DNA of 64,000 nucleotides from Byssochlamys sp. IMV 00236 (taxonomy: Eukaryota; Ascomycota; Eurotiomycetes; Eurotiales; Thermoascaceae). Location: positions 1-64,000 of the forward strand of contig MSJH02000839.1 of NCBI GenBank assembly GCA_001931875.2. The letters run 5' to 3'. Made by a program: the position numbers and the translations under genes. The notes beneath the pieces were generated by a model. It made no database searches, was not told where the DNA came from, and saw only the letters and a list, made by a program, of their open reading frames with translations. The first letter of the stretch is position 1. Each line of letters begins with the position of its first letter. This document shows, one piece after another, positions 1 through 10,645 of this stretch.

Positions 1-365
1 TATACTAATATATTTAAAATATATTAATAATTTATAAAATTAATATTTATTAAAAAATATTAAATATTATTAGTAAATCTAGATTTATTTAGTAGTAATA
101 ATAGCCTGTATTTGCTTAATTTCAATACAGATCTAATAGTTATTTACCTAGTCTCGCGGGGCGGTATAATTGTATTTTATAACTAAATTATTTTAATTCT
201 ATTAGTAAATCTAGTAATATCTAATATAAAATACAGCAATTATAATTTTACCACCCTGCGAGATAAGATTTACCTGTATTTACTATCCCGCTAGATTTAA
301 AAAGTTTAGTTTTTAATCTTTATTAGTATATAATTATATAATCCTAATATAAAATAGTAAACTAC
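1..365. repeat. AT-rich, probably RIP-mutated repeat remnant
   Basis: This stretch is almost entirely A/T with many TA-rich words, far from the roughly 50% GC of the genes nearby. No open frame of useful length is present. A 12-nt word (tagtaaatctag) occurs near 71 and again near 203, and an imperfect hairpin sits inside it (listed separately). The composition matches a transposon copy eroded by C-to-T changes, as RIP does in ascomycetes. The family cannot be told and the left end lies outside the window. Confidence 0.6.
152..263. repeat. Imperfect inverted repeat inside the AT-rich remnant
   Basis: The left arm (about 152-180, beginning tctcgcggggcggta) is matched by the reverse complement of the right arm (about 224-263, tctcgcagggtggta...). 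Both arms continue into taattg...tattttata. Differences are small gaps plus G/A and C/T changes of the kind RIP leaves. The spacer of about 43 nt is AT-rich. It could be a MITE-like hairpin or the paired ends of a nested small element. Confidence 0.5.
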
Positions 366-948
366 TAGTAACCTACTGGTAACAAAAACCTCGCTATCTC
401 GCGAGACGCCACCTCGCGACCTCGCGACCCATATAACCCTCCAAATCGGGGATTATTGTGCTTTAAGCAGATTACCATGGCAGATTACAGAATCATGTAT
501 CAACAATTCGGCAGAAAGGGGCTATTAATCAGTTCTCATAATAGTTTATGCAGACATCAGTATAGGTATCCTCAGGTAGAGTCTATATTTTCTGTTCGTT
601 AATGCATTCAACAGATCATGAAATTGAGATTATAGCATTTTCCTGTCATAAGTCGTGATAAAATATTGTCGAAATAAAGTATATACGGCTGGGCTGCGCG
701 GGAAACCTCATCAAGATTTTGCAAAAATATAAAATTATCCCACCGTGAACCAAAAAATCTGCAAATCAGACCCGAACGTACTCACAACCCCACTACCTCA
801 GGCAACGAATCGAATCATATCCGAAAAAATAATCAAGTCAAGAAACAGGAAAAAATAAAATAAAAAAAGAAATATCCACGACTCTAGACAGAAGAAAAGA
901 AAAAGCGACAGGGCTTTTTTTTTTCCAGGTTGGCGTCACCCTCCAGAA
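366..948. other. Intergenic: repeat edge and trm11 upstream region
   Basis: A short GC-rich patch with repeated ctcgcga words (about 390-430) marks the edge of the AT-rich remnant. Ordinary intergenic sequence follows, ending in A- and T-runs just before the trm11 start. No ORF or RNA gene was recognised. Confidence 0.5.
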
Positions 949-2652
949 ATGGAATATCTTATCCGCTTCGCGCAAGCGCACGAGTCATTCCGACGCCCGG
1001 AGATACAGGCGCTGGCGACTCTTGCGGGGGTAGATGTTGAGTTTCTTTCATATGATCAGTTTGTATGTTGGTTGATAATTTCCATATGTTCATCATGAGC
1101 TTTTTGTCTTTTCTGCGCATTTGATCAACGCAGCGCTAATACGCCCCCCTTCATAGTCACCATACGCCATCGTCAAAGTCCAAGATGAGAGAGCTGCACG
1201 AGCCCTCATTGAGAGAAGTGTCCTCGCGAAGGACATCATCGAAATCTGGGGCCAGGGCACGACGTATGATGAACTGCACGCCGATGTCCGCAGGCGGACT
1301 TCGGACCGCTGGGCGGCGTTCAACGATGTTTCGTTCCGCTTCACAGTCGACAGTTATGCTCTCAAGCGCAGTCAGCGCGAGAAGCGGGATATCATCCAAT
1401 CCTTTGCTTATTTAGGCTTCGATGGACCAATCCGGATGAAGGATCCGGATGAGGATTTCTGGGTGCTTGAAGAGCATACTTCTGATTTGGAGATTGCGCG
1501 AACTAACCCGGGAGCAGTCTCATCAGATCAAGATCAGACGACGCAGTCTATGCAAATAGGACAGCTGGAAAAGATCTATTTCGGCAGATGGATCGCATCT
1601 GGGAGTCGGGATCTGGTGGCGAAGTATGATCTTAAGAAGAGACGCTATATCAGTACGACTTCCATGGATGCGGAGTTGAGTCTGGTTACTGCGAATATGG
1701 CTCTCGCGGCACCGGGGAAAGTATTCTTTGACCCGTTCGTTGGGACGGGCAGTTTCTGCGTTGCGGCCGCTCATTATGGTGCTTTGACTCTGGGGTCGGA
1801 TATCGATCCACGGAGTTTCAGGGGGAAGGAGGAAATGTCCAAGGGCAAACCGATGGCCTTGATGCTCAATTTCCAGCAGTATGGTCTGGAGAGTCGGTTT
1901 TTGGATACTTTCACGTCTGACCTTACCAATACTCCCCTCCGCGACGTGCAGCTCCTGGACGGGATCGTGTGCGATCCTCCGTACGGCGTCCGTGAAGGAC
2001 TAAGAGTGTTGGGTCTTCGAGATGGGAGGAAGGATGAGATTTTTGTAGACGGTGTTCCGGCTCATCTGTATGCTGTCTTGACACTGCATGATAAAGTTCC
2101 ATGAAGATCTAACACTTGGTACAGAAAACCCGGTTACATCGCTCCGAAAAGACCGTACGGCTTCGAAGCAATGCTTAGGGACATACTCAATTTCGCATCT
2201 CGAACTCTCGTTGTCGGGGGTCGACTCTCCATGTGGATGCCCACCGCCAGTGACGAAGATATCGAACTTGAAATCCCAACACATCCGAACCTAGAAGTCG
2301 TCAGTGTCTGCGTGCAGCCATTCAATAACTGTCAGTATAGTACTGTGGTATACACTGTTGCTTCCTGCAGAACTAACTCATTATCTGCTGTACAGGGTCG
2401 AGGAGACTTATCACATACAGCAGGCTACCGGAGGGGGTCGTCGCTGAGAATAAATTCATACGCCAAAGACAGGATAACCCGAATGGAGTTAGTGCTGATG
2501 ATCTTAACGCGTTCAGGAGGAAGGTAGGTTTGAATGAATTGGAACACTTGTATTATGTCCGGGAAAGATATCGAAACTGACTGACTTACTCCTAGTACTT
2601 TATGAAAAATTCTAAGAGGGACGCTAAGACACCTGTTCAAACCCAGGACTAG
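949..2652 (+). CDS. trm11: tRNA (guanine-N2)-methyltransferase catalytic subunit Trm11
   Basis: Catalytic subunit of the Trm11-Trm112 enzyme that makes m2G at position 10 of tRNAs in the cytoplasm. The spliced model has five exons (949-1062, 1157-2067, 2125-2330, 2396-2523, 2596-2652) and gives 471 residues, close to the family length. The N-terminal half corresponds to the THUMP-like region. The C-terminal half is a Rossmann methyltransferase with the SAM-binding motif DPFVGTGSF and the catalytic motif CDPPYG followed by VREG, both typical of the family. The start is the first ATG in frame, beginning MEYLIRFAQAHESFRRPEI. The end QPFNNWSRRLITY...KNSKRDAK is also Trm11-like. It is convergent with the HIT gene, 217 bp away. 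Nothing looks broken. Confidence 0.93.
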
Positions 2653-2869
2653 AAGGCATATCATATCAATGGATCACACGGGAATAGAGAAAAAAAAAGC
2701 TTTCTGGGACGATTACACCTCGATAGAATGTCCGAGTGAGTACATACATGAAGCGTTATCAATGCGCCTCCCGCGCTGCGAGACATGAAAAAGTGATGAC
2801 ACCACGCAAAATATCCGTTTATATAAACGCTATCCAAACGTGACCAAAGAAAAAAGAAACTATGTAACT

Positions 2870-3870
2870 TCACAACTTCACCTGACTTCTTCCTTTCTGC
2901 TCTGGCTTAGAATCTATATCGAGGTCTATCCCCTCGGATTCCTTGATGCGAATGACCTCCCTGGCTAGTTCTTCTCTCATAGCCCGGGCGAGCTGCTCGC
3001 CTTCTTCATCGTCGAGGTCGTCTCTTTGCCCCCGGCCAAACATCACCCAACTCATCTTGGTGCCGGTGGGAACCACGTCGGTATTTGGTCGTGGAATTAC
3101 ATGGAAATGAACGTGGGGAACGAGCTGGGCTGCTCGTGCGCCTGTTGGGAAGAGTGATGGATATGAGCAAATAAAACATGTAGACATCTAACTCCATACT
3201 CCATAGAGAATTCAAAAGAAAAGTTCGAGAAAAAGAAGTGTAGGGCCTATCCATAACAAGGTGCAGATAAAAAAAAAAAAAAATAAGACTTGAGAAGAAG
3301 CCCAAGAAGAGAAAAAGAGAAAAATACTCACCGTTATTCTGTACAACGTTCCAGTGCATATCAGACTCTGGTGCATCCTTGCCCAGCACCGTCCTGGTCA
3401 CGACCCTTGAGATGATAGGGAGCCACTTCCCGAGCTGCAATAACAGCAGTGAATATCAGCAGGCAAATAAAATATTCATGGAAATCAACAGATAAAGAGA
3501 ACCCCGAAACATATGCATCAAAAAGAACCATGAATACAACAAGAAGAAAATCTTAAGAACCCACCTCCTGACCATCTTGCACCCCGACCTCACCTAACTT
3601 TTCGTGATGCCCTCTCGTGATAAGCAACAGGTGTCCCCTTGTCAAGGGCATGATATCTAGAAATGCGAGAACGTGCCTGGTCGACAGGACTAAATGAGCC
3701 TGTCCTTCTGAGCTGGTCGAAGGTGATGCTGTTTTAGACGACGACGATGATGATCTGTCAGAGAGGAATGAAGAAGGGGCGATAGGAGGATATGAGGATG
3801 AGATTTTGCAAAAGGGACATGACGAAGAGGGCGTTGGATGCGGTGTCATAGCGTTGATGATGGAAGACAA
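2870..3870 (-). CDS. HIT-domain (histidine triad) nucleotide-binding protein
   Basis: Histidine-triad hydrolases act on nucleoside phosphoramidates and adenylated conjugates. Three exons run from ATG at 3870: about 3870-3565, 3434-3332 and 3148-2870. The first ends VQDGQE, the second begins LGKWLPIISRVV, and the third begins GARAAQLVPHVHFHVIPRP. HVHFHV is the HxHxH active-site triad. An N-terminal CPFCKI pair resembles the zinc-binding CxxC of many HIT proteins. A serine-rich insert (about residues 35-55) and the charged C-terminus make it about 228 residues, longer than yeast Hnt1. Which HIT subgroup it belongs to is not settled. The second intron (about 3149-3331) is long and contains an A-run. 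Confidence 0.85.
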
Positions 3871-5067
3871 ATGTATTCTATGCCGATGTATTATTTGGCC
3901 TTCAAGATTAGATCCCTTTGGATCAGAGTTGTCACCGTCGATGGTGTCTCAGAAGCCTGCCTGTCGTTTTTCAACCAATATCTCTGCTTCATGCGTCCTT
4001 GTTCTCTAGATTCTCAAGGGAAAGTAAATTAGACGAGAACAGATTGGAAGGCAAGAGGTAGCTAACTAGCTAACCTGCACGTCAGGATACGGGGTCCGAA
4101 CAAGATGAATTAAGATTGATGCATCGGTGTCGTTACACATATAATTAGAATGCAGAAAGAGAAAATCTCACAGATATGGACCAACACAGTAAATAGCTGT
4201 AGATGGCCACCCACTATCTTCAAAAAGAGAGAGAGTGGGATGTTCTTGCGGACACGATTGGATGCAGGTCGGGGTACCGAGGTTCGGGTGTTGCCGCTGA
4301 CAGCGCCTTCGACAAACTGCACGGATTCAGATCATCTAAGTAGAGATTATTGGACGAACAGGCCAAGTAATTCTAAACAACACCAAAGGTTCAAGAAATT
4401 GTTCAAGGTAGAACTCTAACAGAATTGCAAGATTTGCTACACATTATTTTACCTCCAGCCTCGGCCGTTACCCTGTACTTGCTATGCCCACGAAACACCT
4501 ATTTCCATCTCATCCAGGCTCCATGAGCCATTGGGGGTGTGCTGCAAGGAATTAGCCATCCAGTAGGCAACCCGACTCCACAAAGTCCCTCTTGAGTAGC
4601 GCTTATGCTCGTTATGTGTGCAGGAGACTGCATAGCAATTTCCACGAAAGACAAGAATATGAAAGGGCTACGCGACGAAACGGCGCCAGATGAACCCATG
4701 AGGAAGAAAGGCATCAATATCAAAAAGGTGCTGCAGCCGTAATGAAAAAATTATTCCCAACCGTAGAACATCCGACGCCAGGAACACGGGTAGGTCACAG
4801 AAATGTGAATGATCAGAATGTAAAAGAGCAAAAGCAACCACAGCAGACAAGTGGAGAAGGGTGAAACAGCACGAGAACCCATCGCTGCCAGTAAACAATG
4901 AAACCAAAACCAAAACCCAGAAGAACGCAACAATGCCGTCATCCCATATGCAATAGATACTCCCATCAGCCGTCAGAAAAAATATGAGCAAAGGGCAACA
5001 GGCATAATGAAAATCCATTTCCTCAGTTGTCTCCGGGAAGGGTACAATAGTCACGAGCCCCTCGAAA
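3871..5067. other. Intergenic: HIT promoter side and nimE 3' region
   Basis: Tandem genes on the minus strand flank this 1.2 kb. It holds only short ORFs. The longest, minus 4668-5054 (128 codons, hydrophobic, cysteine- and phenylalanine-rich), begins 14 nt after the nimE stop and is probably chance sequence in the 3' untranslated region. No RNA gene was recognised. Confidence 0.5.
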
Positions 5068-6775
5068 CTATTGGGCAGACTTCTTATAGCTGTAGCCCTC
5101 CGTGAGCGAGCTCTTGATGTATAGATGCTGGTACTTCTTCGCCCATTGACGGGTGAGGATAGAGGCTAACACGCGTTAGTAAAGCTTCAGAGGAGGAGGA
5201 CATATATGACTATTTACCTTTGAGGAACTTCTTGCTGGCGTACTTCTTGAAGAAGGCCTCGTGAGCCACGGGACGGTGAAGGTAGTCAATCATCAGTCGG
5301 AAGACAGGCAGGATCTCTTCTTCGGTATAACCGGCGTAATGCGCGAGAGTTGCATCCTAGATCACGATTAGCTCAGTCATAAATGGGGTCTGGTTGAATG
5401 TTCGTCACTTACCCATGCGCCCCGGTCGAGGATCAAGCGCGCGAGGTACATGGCAGCAGCAGCAACATGGCTTTGACGGTACTCCATGAATCTATGGTCC
5501 AACAGGCTGATCTCCATGAGATACTTTCCCAGTGTTCTCGTTTGGATGTCGTAGTTGTCTGCCTTGGAGATTCTACGCAGGAAGTTCATTGGGTTGGGGT
5601 AGCTCATGTTGTAGTCCAGAGTGGCAAGAACGTGTCGCTCAGCGTCCAGGATCTCCTTGTCTGAGAAGGTCTCATCGGCAACGTGGCTGAAGTTGGCAAC
5701 ATGGGGTGAGAGCACCTCCTCGTACTTGGAGGCGATGAACATGGCAGTGACACCAACCAGCTGAAGACGGTCGAGAGCGACGACCTCGGCGGAGAGGAAG
5801 CGGTCGATGATGTTGACCGCCAGGAAGAGGGTCTCGGGCAGCAGACGGAAACGCGTGTGCACTTCGATCAGCCAGTCGACAAGGATGCCTCGCATCTTCC
5901 ACTCCAGGTCCGGTTGGTGTTCGATGTAGTCAGGGTTGGGCAAAGTCTCCAGCTCCAGATCTCTCATGTAATCAAAGATCTCGACAACATACTCTGCAAC
6001 CATGAGAGGGTCATCCAGATCTTCTTCATCCAGGTTCTGGGGCACGTCGATGTACTCTTCCTTGCCCACCTCTGCCTCAGCAACGACATCCTCCTTGATA
6101 GCGGTAGCTGCCTTTTCCACGACAGCCTTCTCGACATCAACCTTCTTGCGAGGAGGCTCCTCCGCATGGGAGGTCTCTTCCTTAACCGACTTCTGGCTAG
6201 AGGTTCTCTTCATTTGCGTGCTACCCATCACACCCGAGCCACTTCCCGGGCGCTTCGGCTCAGGGACGGCGGCCTTCTTGCTGTTGACATCGCGGGTACC
6301 GAGAGCGGTCCGCGAGGTGTTGGTGCGGCTCAGTTTCTGGACGCCTCCTGCATGGCCGGTGACCTTAGAGGCCAGGCCAGTCTTGGTGGTTGCCTTCTTC
6401 GCATCCTTCGCATCCTTCGTATCTTTGACATCTGCGTTTTCAGTCTTGGTCACGTTGCTAACATCTCCAAGGGCAGCTCGTCTCCTCTGAGTGCCAGTGG
6501 CCGTTGTGGTCGTGGTAGCCTTCTTGCTCTGAAGGGGCTTCTTTGCTGGCTGGGTAATCTGAACTTCTGGCGCTGAAAGAGCAGCAGCCTTGGCTCTGGT
6601 CAGACGCGTCGAGGCGCCATTCTCATCGTTTTCGTTGGTGATTGCGCGCGTACGCAGACTTCGTGCCTGAGAGATGGTCAATGATGAGTTAGACACGCTA
6701 TGTGGTGACTCAATCGATGAGGTAGACATGTCGACTGTTCAGGGGAGACATCAATCAATGGCTTACCGGAGGCAT
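5068..6775 (-). CDS. nimE: G2/mitotic cyclin B (NimE type)
   Basis: B-type cyclin, the activating partner of Cdk1 (NimX) at mitotic entry. Four exons (6775-6767, 6666-5413, 5356-5218, 5165-5068) total exactly 1500 nt, giving 499 residues. The N-terminal half is basic and low complexity and carries a perfect destruction box RAALGDVSN for APC/C degradation. The cyclin box begins near MRGILVDWLIEVH (the conserved MRxILVDWL) and continues LPETLFLAVNIIDRFLS. The C-terminal box ends KKYQHLYIKSSL. I prefer a 9-nt first exon encoding Met-Pro-Pro, spliced over 100 nt onto ARSLRTRAITNENDEN. The alternative is an unspliced start at 6729 (MSTSSIESPHSV). Two ACGCGT hexamers lie just upstream. It is divergent from the uL2m gene. 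Confidence 0.93.
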
Positions 6776-8138
6776 TGTTGTCGGCCCTCAGAGATTACAG
6801 GGACGCGTTAAAAAAAGAACTGGAAGGGGACAGGTGAAGAAGTAGGCTCAGAAGCCGTTCAGAAATCGTCAAGGTTCCGTTAGAGTGACCTGTTGCTGCA
6901 CATTCCGTTCAAGATTAACGTGGATCAAATACCAGAGAACGAGTGCACGTACCACGCGTGAAAATGTGGCCAATCGACGAGCGGGTGTTCCCTTGTGAGC
7001 GTTGAGAGGGCAATGCTACGTGCAGCAGAGGAATTCGATCGTGGAAAGTGCTGAATGGCAGATCGAGAGCATCCAAAGGCTCTGTTGACGTGGATGACCA
7101 GTGGTGGATCAGGACGTGAACGAAGCTGCAACGACGCGAAGTTGGCTTCAAACAGAGCTTTTTGAGAAATCTCAAAGGTGCGCAATGGGTATCAATGGTG
7201 AAGCAAAGCAGGCATGGACAAAGTGGTCAAGCAAAGACCGTGAAGGCCAGCAGCAGGTGTTCGCGAGGATGGTGGTTGGATTAATTAAAGAGGTTCGAGT
7301 TGGCAGGGCACGGCGATGTTTGGCCCTCTCCTAGCGCGGCACCTGGCGTCAGGCTGAGGATGCCCCACGGCACAACAGCCAAGCAGAGCCGTAGACAAGC
7401 TAGAAATGCTGACTGTACAATAATACAGAGCTATGATGCGCACTGGGCCAGCGAAGAATCTGGCCTGGGACGCAATGCCACGATACTCTCTGCTGAGGGA
7501 TGAGGGATGTTGAAGGGAGTATGCACAGAGAAGAGGTAAGAGCCAATTTGGGAGAGCAATCGGGAGATGATTCGAGGTGCAAGACAAGAAAGCCAGCTGG
7601 GGGGATAAATTAAATACAAGAGGGAAACGTCGTCTGGGGAGAATTTCAACGTAGATACCGGTCGACGGCGTCAGGGCTGCCCGAGAAGCGAGAGACGTGC
7701 TGCCAGAGCGCGCTTGTGGACCCGCGAGGAAGAAAAAAACAAAGCGTTGCCGGGCAACAACTCGCGCTGGACGTGTTGGCGTTGGATGGAAGCGTCACGG
7801 GTTCACGGGTCACGCACGGTCACGGGCGACGTGTAATTTGTAAGGGGACTCAGCCTCTGTGGCTGGGCAACAGTCTCAGTCACATGACTTTCTCACTAGC
7901 CACACCCGTGATCTCGGTCCCAAGACACTTTTTCTGAACTCCAGACTGAGCAACGGCTGGCCACTCACTAACGCTGGCACGTCGGGGAACGAAAGACGTC
8001 TTGGTTTGATTTATATCGGATCAGTGGGCCATGATCCAAGGTTCATAGATCTGGTATCACCTCAATTGATTCTCCAGATTCGGCGAGACAACTTCGTACA
8101 CAAAGGCCTGTCCTTTGTTCCAGTCTCCCGACACGGCC
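6776..8138. other. Divergent promoter region of nimE and uL2m
   Basis: A 1.36 kb spacer between two divergent starts. Apart from the two ACGCGT sites I see only short ORFs without family resemblance. The size is large for this gene-dense block and suggests long leaders or a regulated cyclin promoter. Confidence 0.5.
6803..6959. promoter_or_regulatory. Two ACGCGT (MCB-type) hexamers upstream of nimE
   Basis: ACGCGT occurs at 6803-6808 and 6954-6959, within 190 bp of the preferred cyclin B start. This hexamer is the MluI cell-cycle box bound by MBF/Swi6-Mbp1 factors in yeasts. That it acts here is inference. About 16 copies would be expected by chance in the whole window, so two this close together are suggestive only. 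Confidence 0.35.
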
Positions 8139-9415
8139 ATGCTTCAGCCTCGGTTGGCCCTGAGGGCCATCCAGCTACCCTATCGGGCACTGTCCTTAGT
8201 CGCTTCGAGGCCGTATTCCTCGGTCATCCAAGAAAGCAATCCTCCCCCGGCTGGTGAATCATCCTCGTCCGCCAGCTTTGACCCCAGCATCGCATTCGCT
8301 CCTCCCCCGACCCGAGACGAGGCCGGTGTCCAGCTACGAACCTACACTCCGCGGACGCCTGGTATCAGACATTTGAGGAGACCGATCAACGACCATCTTT
8401 GGAAAGGACGACCGGTGCACAAGCTGACATTCCCCAAAAGAGGTCAGGCAAAAGGTGGTCGCAATAACACAGGAAAAGTCACCGTGAGACATCGCGGAGG
8501 AGGTCACAAGCGAAGAATCCGTATCGTCGATTTCGAGCGGAGAGCACCGGGTCCGCATGTCGTGGAGCGGATCGAACATGACCCCGGACGAACCGCACAT
8601 ATCGCCTTGGTGAGAAGCAAAGACACAAACCAGCTAAGTTACATCTTGGCCGCAGAAGGAATGAGAGCGGGCGATGTTGTGCAGAGCTACATGTCGGGTA
8701 TCCCAGAGGATCTCTGGAAGAGTATGGGTGGTGTCGTTGATCCTGGTGTGCTCGCCGCGAGAACCGCATGGAGAGGCAACTGTCTGCCATTGCACATGAT
8801 TCCCATTGGAACTCTGATCTTCAACGTGGGATTGAGACCTGGCAAAGGAGGACAGCTATGTCGAAGCGCTGGCACTTTCGCAACCGTCGTTGCCAAGGGT
8901 GAAGAGTCTCCGCAGAAGGACGACGCCGTCGAAGGTGACGCGGAAGGTCAGGCAGAGGAGAAGAAACCCATGACCCAGCGCGAAAAGCAAAAGCTCGAGC
9001 GTGCGATGCAACACATTACGATCCGTCTCCAGAGTGGTGAAGTCAGACTCATCCACAAGGACTGCTGCGCAACCATTGGCGTTGCTAGCAACCCCAACTA
9101 CCAGTATACCCAGATCGGAAAGGCTGGACGATCACGATGGCTCAACATCCGACCGACTGTTCGTGGTCTTGCCATGAACGCAGCCGATCATCCTCACGGT
9201 GGTGGACGAGGAAAGTCCAAGGGAAATGTCGATCCCAAGAGTCCCTGGGGTTTACCGGTATGTTCTATTATGGCATCCTTCCATTTGCTATGTATTACTT
9301 ACACAATTCATAGGCAAAATCTGGTTACAAGACCCGTCCGAAGTGGAAGATCAACAAGGCCGTGGTTGTTCCTCGCCCTCGCAACCAGGGCAAGCGTCGC
9401 AGAGGCTACAACTAA
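8139..9415 (+). CDS. Mitochondrial large-subunit ribosomal protein uL2m
   Basis: uL2 family protein of the mitochondrial 54S/39S subunit (yeast Rml2). Two exons (8139-9257, 9314-9415) give 406 residues. The N-terminus (MLQPRLALRAIQLPYRAL) is rich in Arg/Leu/Ala without acids, as expected of a mitochondrial presequence. Family hallmarks are TGKVTVRHRGGGHKRRIR, the conserved MNAADHPHGGGRGKS near the peptidyl-transferase contact, and the basic tail NQGKRRRGYN. An acidic, lysine-rich insert of about 45 residues (KGEESPQKDD...EEKKPMTQ) interrupts the central domain; such inserts are common in fungal uL2m. ATG 8139 is the first in frame. The short intron splits the gene just before the tail. Confidence 0.95.
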
Positions 9416-10645
9416 GCTTTCTGTACTTTCCTCCAGCCTTCTGCATTTGGCACGCATCAAGTGCGCCACCCGCCTATTTGCAGTTTGCAATCGGGTCCAC
9501 AGGCGTAATGTTCTCTGTATTATAGTTCGCCAAATCTTGGGGGCAACTTCATCTACTACTTCGGTATATCCACCGCCGGTTATCCTCGGTTCTTTGATAC
9601 CGTCGTCTCATGTCTCTTCCCTCATGCATTTATTATTTGCCGATTTAATTTGTATACTACGGACCAGCACATCGAGGAAAATAGACGAATGGGAATGCCG
9701 TATGAACACTACTTGGTTGTTTAAGCCTGCAAATTTACCATAACCCACTTCGAAGATCTGACGGATTGGCTCTGCATTTTGTCGAGAGCTTGGTTGGGCT
9801 TCTGAATCGCCATATGGGGTCAAGCACTATGCCGTCGCGTTCAACTGCACACTTGCTCTAGCTATTAACTGGATGTAAAGGATCGCCTTCGTAGTCCAAG
9901 TATAGATAACTAAGCGTCCTCGACATGTGGTCACCCGCTCGGATTACTAAGCGTTAACTCTGTAACTAACTAGTTAATTACGCACAATTTGACTATGGTA
10001 GTTTAACTACGGAGTATTGGAATCTCTGTTTTACTCTACTGGATCAAGTCCTCCCTTATACTTCGGATTCCCATACATTTTAGCCTTGGAGCGCCGGTGT
10101 TGGGGTTCTAGGCCATCTAGCGGCAGAGTGGATCGAAATAGGGAGTCGGACATCATTATCAGATAGCCTAAAAAGCTGTCAAAGCTACGGGCTGTCTTCT
10201 CCTTATCGCCAACGTCAGTCGAAATCCAGCGTTGTGTACCTGACGATCGCAGAAGACCTTATGAGCTCTCTACCGGTTCCAGGATTCTCCAACGTCGATA
10301 GACCAGCCAGTGTCCATCGCTAGCGCGCCATTCTGCGAGCCGACAATTTGGGTTCGGCCTCTCCGTGCTTCTAGGCTGAGGCAACACCTTACGACACGCA
10401 CGACGCTTCAGATCAGAATCGAGAGGGTCTGGGCGTCTTTTTTTTTTCGCTCGCGACCAGGCGTTACGCCGGAGGTTTCTATCACTTTAGAGACCTTCAA
10501 GATCCCCCGGTCCTTGTTCGATTCTTCCCCGCATCTCGAGTCGATACCGAAAGCCATTCCTTGCTGCGCCCGCCACGGCGTACGGGACATCACCCACGCG
10601 ACCCAAGGACCGCTTCACAGAGATCCAGGCATCATTCTCATAGTC
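9416..10645. other. Intergenic: uL2m 3' region and leader of the Zn2Cys6 gene
   Basis: No convincing gene. The region around 9940-10020 is AT-rich with taac/gttaac words and one copy of the 9-mer TACGGAGTA (10008-10016) seen in other intergenic regions of this window. The frame of the downstream regulator stays open back to about 10310 but has no earlier ATG. Confidence 0.5.

Noticed and set aside
4150..4419. 89-codon plus-strand ORF upstream of the HIT gene
   Set aside because: No recognisable features, and it sits in a promoter region.
5857..6576. 239- and 162-codon plus-strand ORFs over cyclin B
   Set aside because: These are antisense shadows of the nimE exon.
7101..7937. Several 60-100 codon ORFs in the nimE/uL2m spacer
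   Set aside because: They are short, overlapping on both strands, without conserved motifs, and sometimes start at non-ATG codons.
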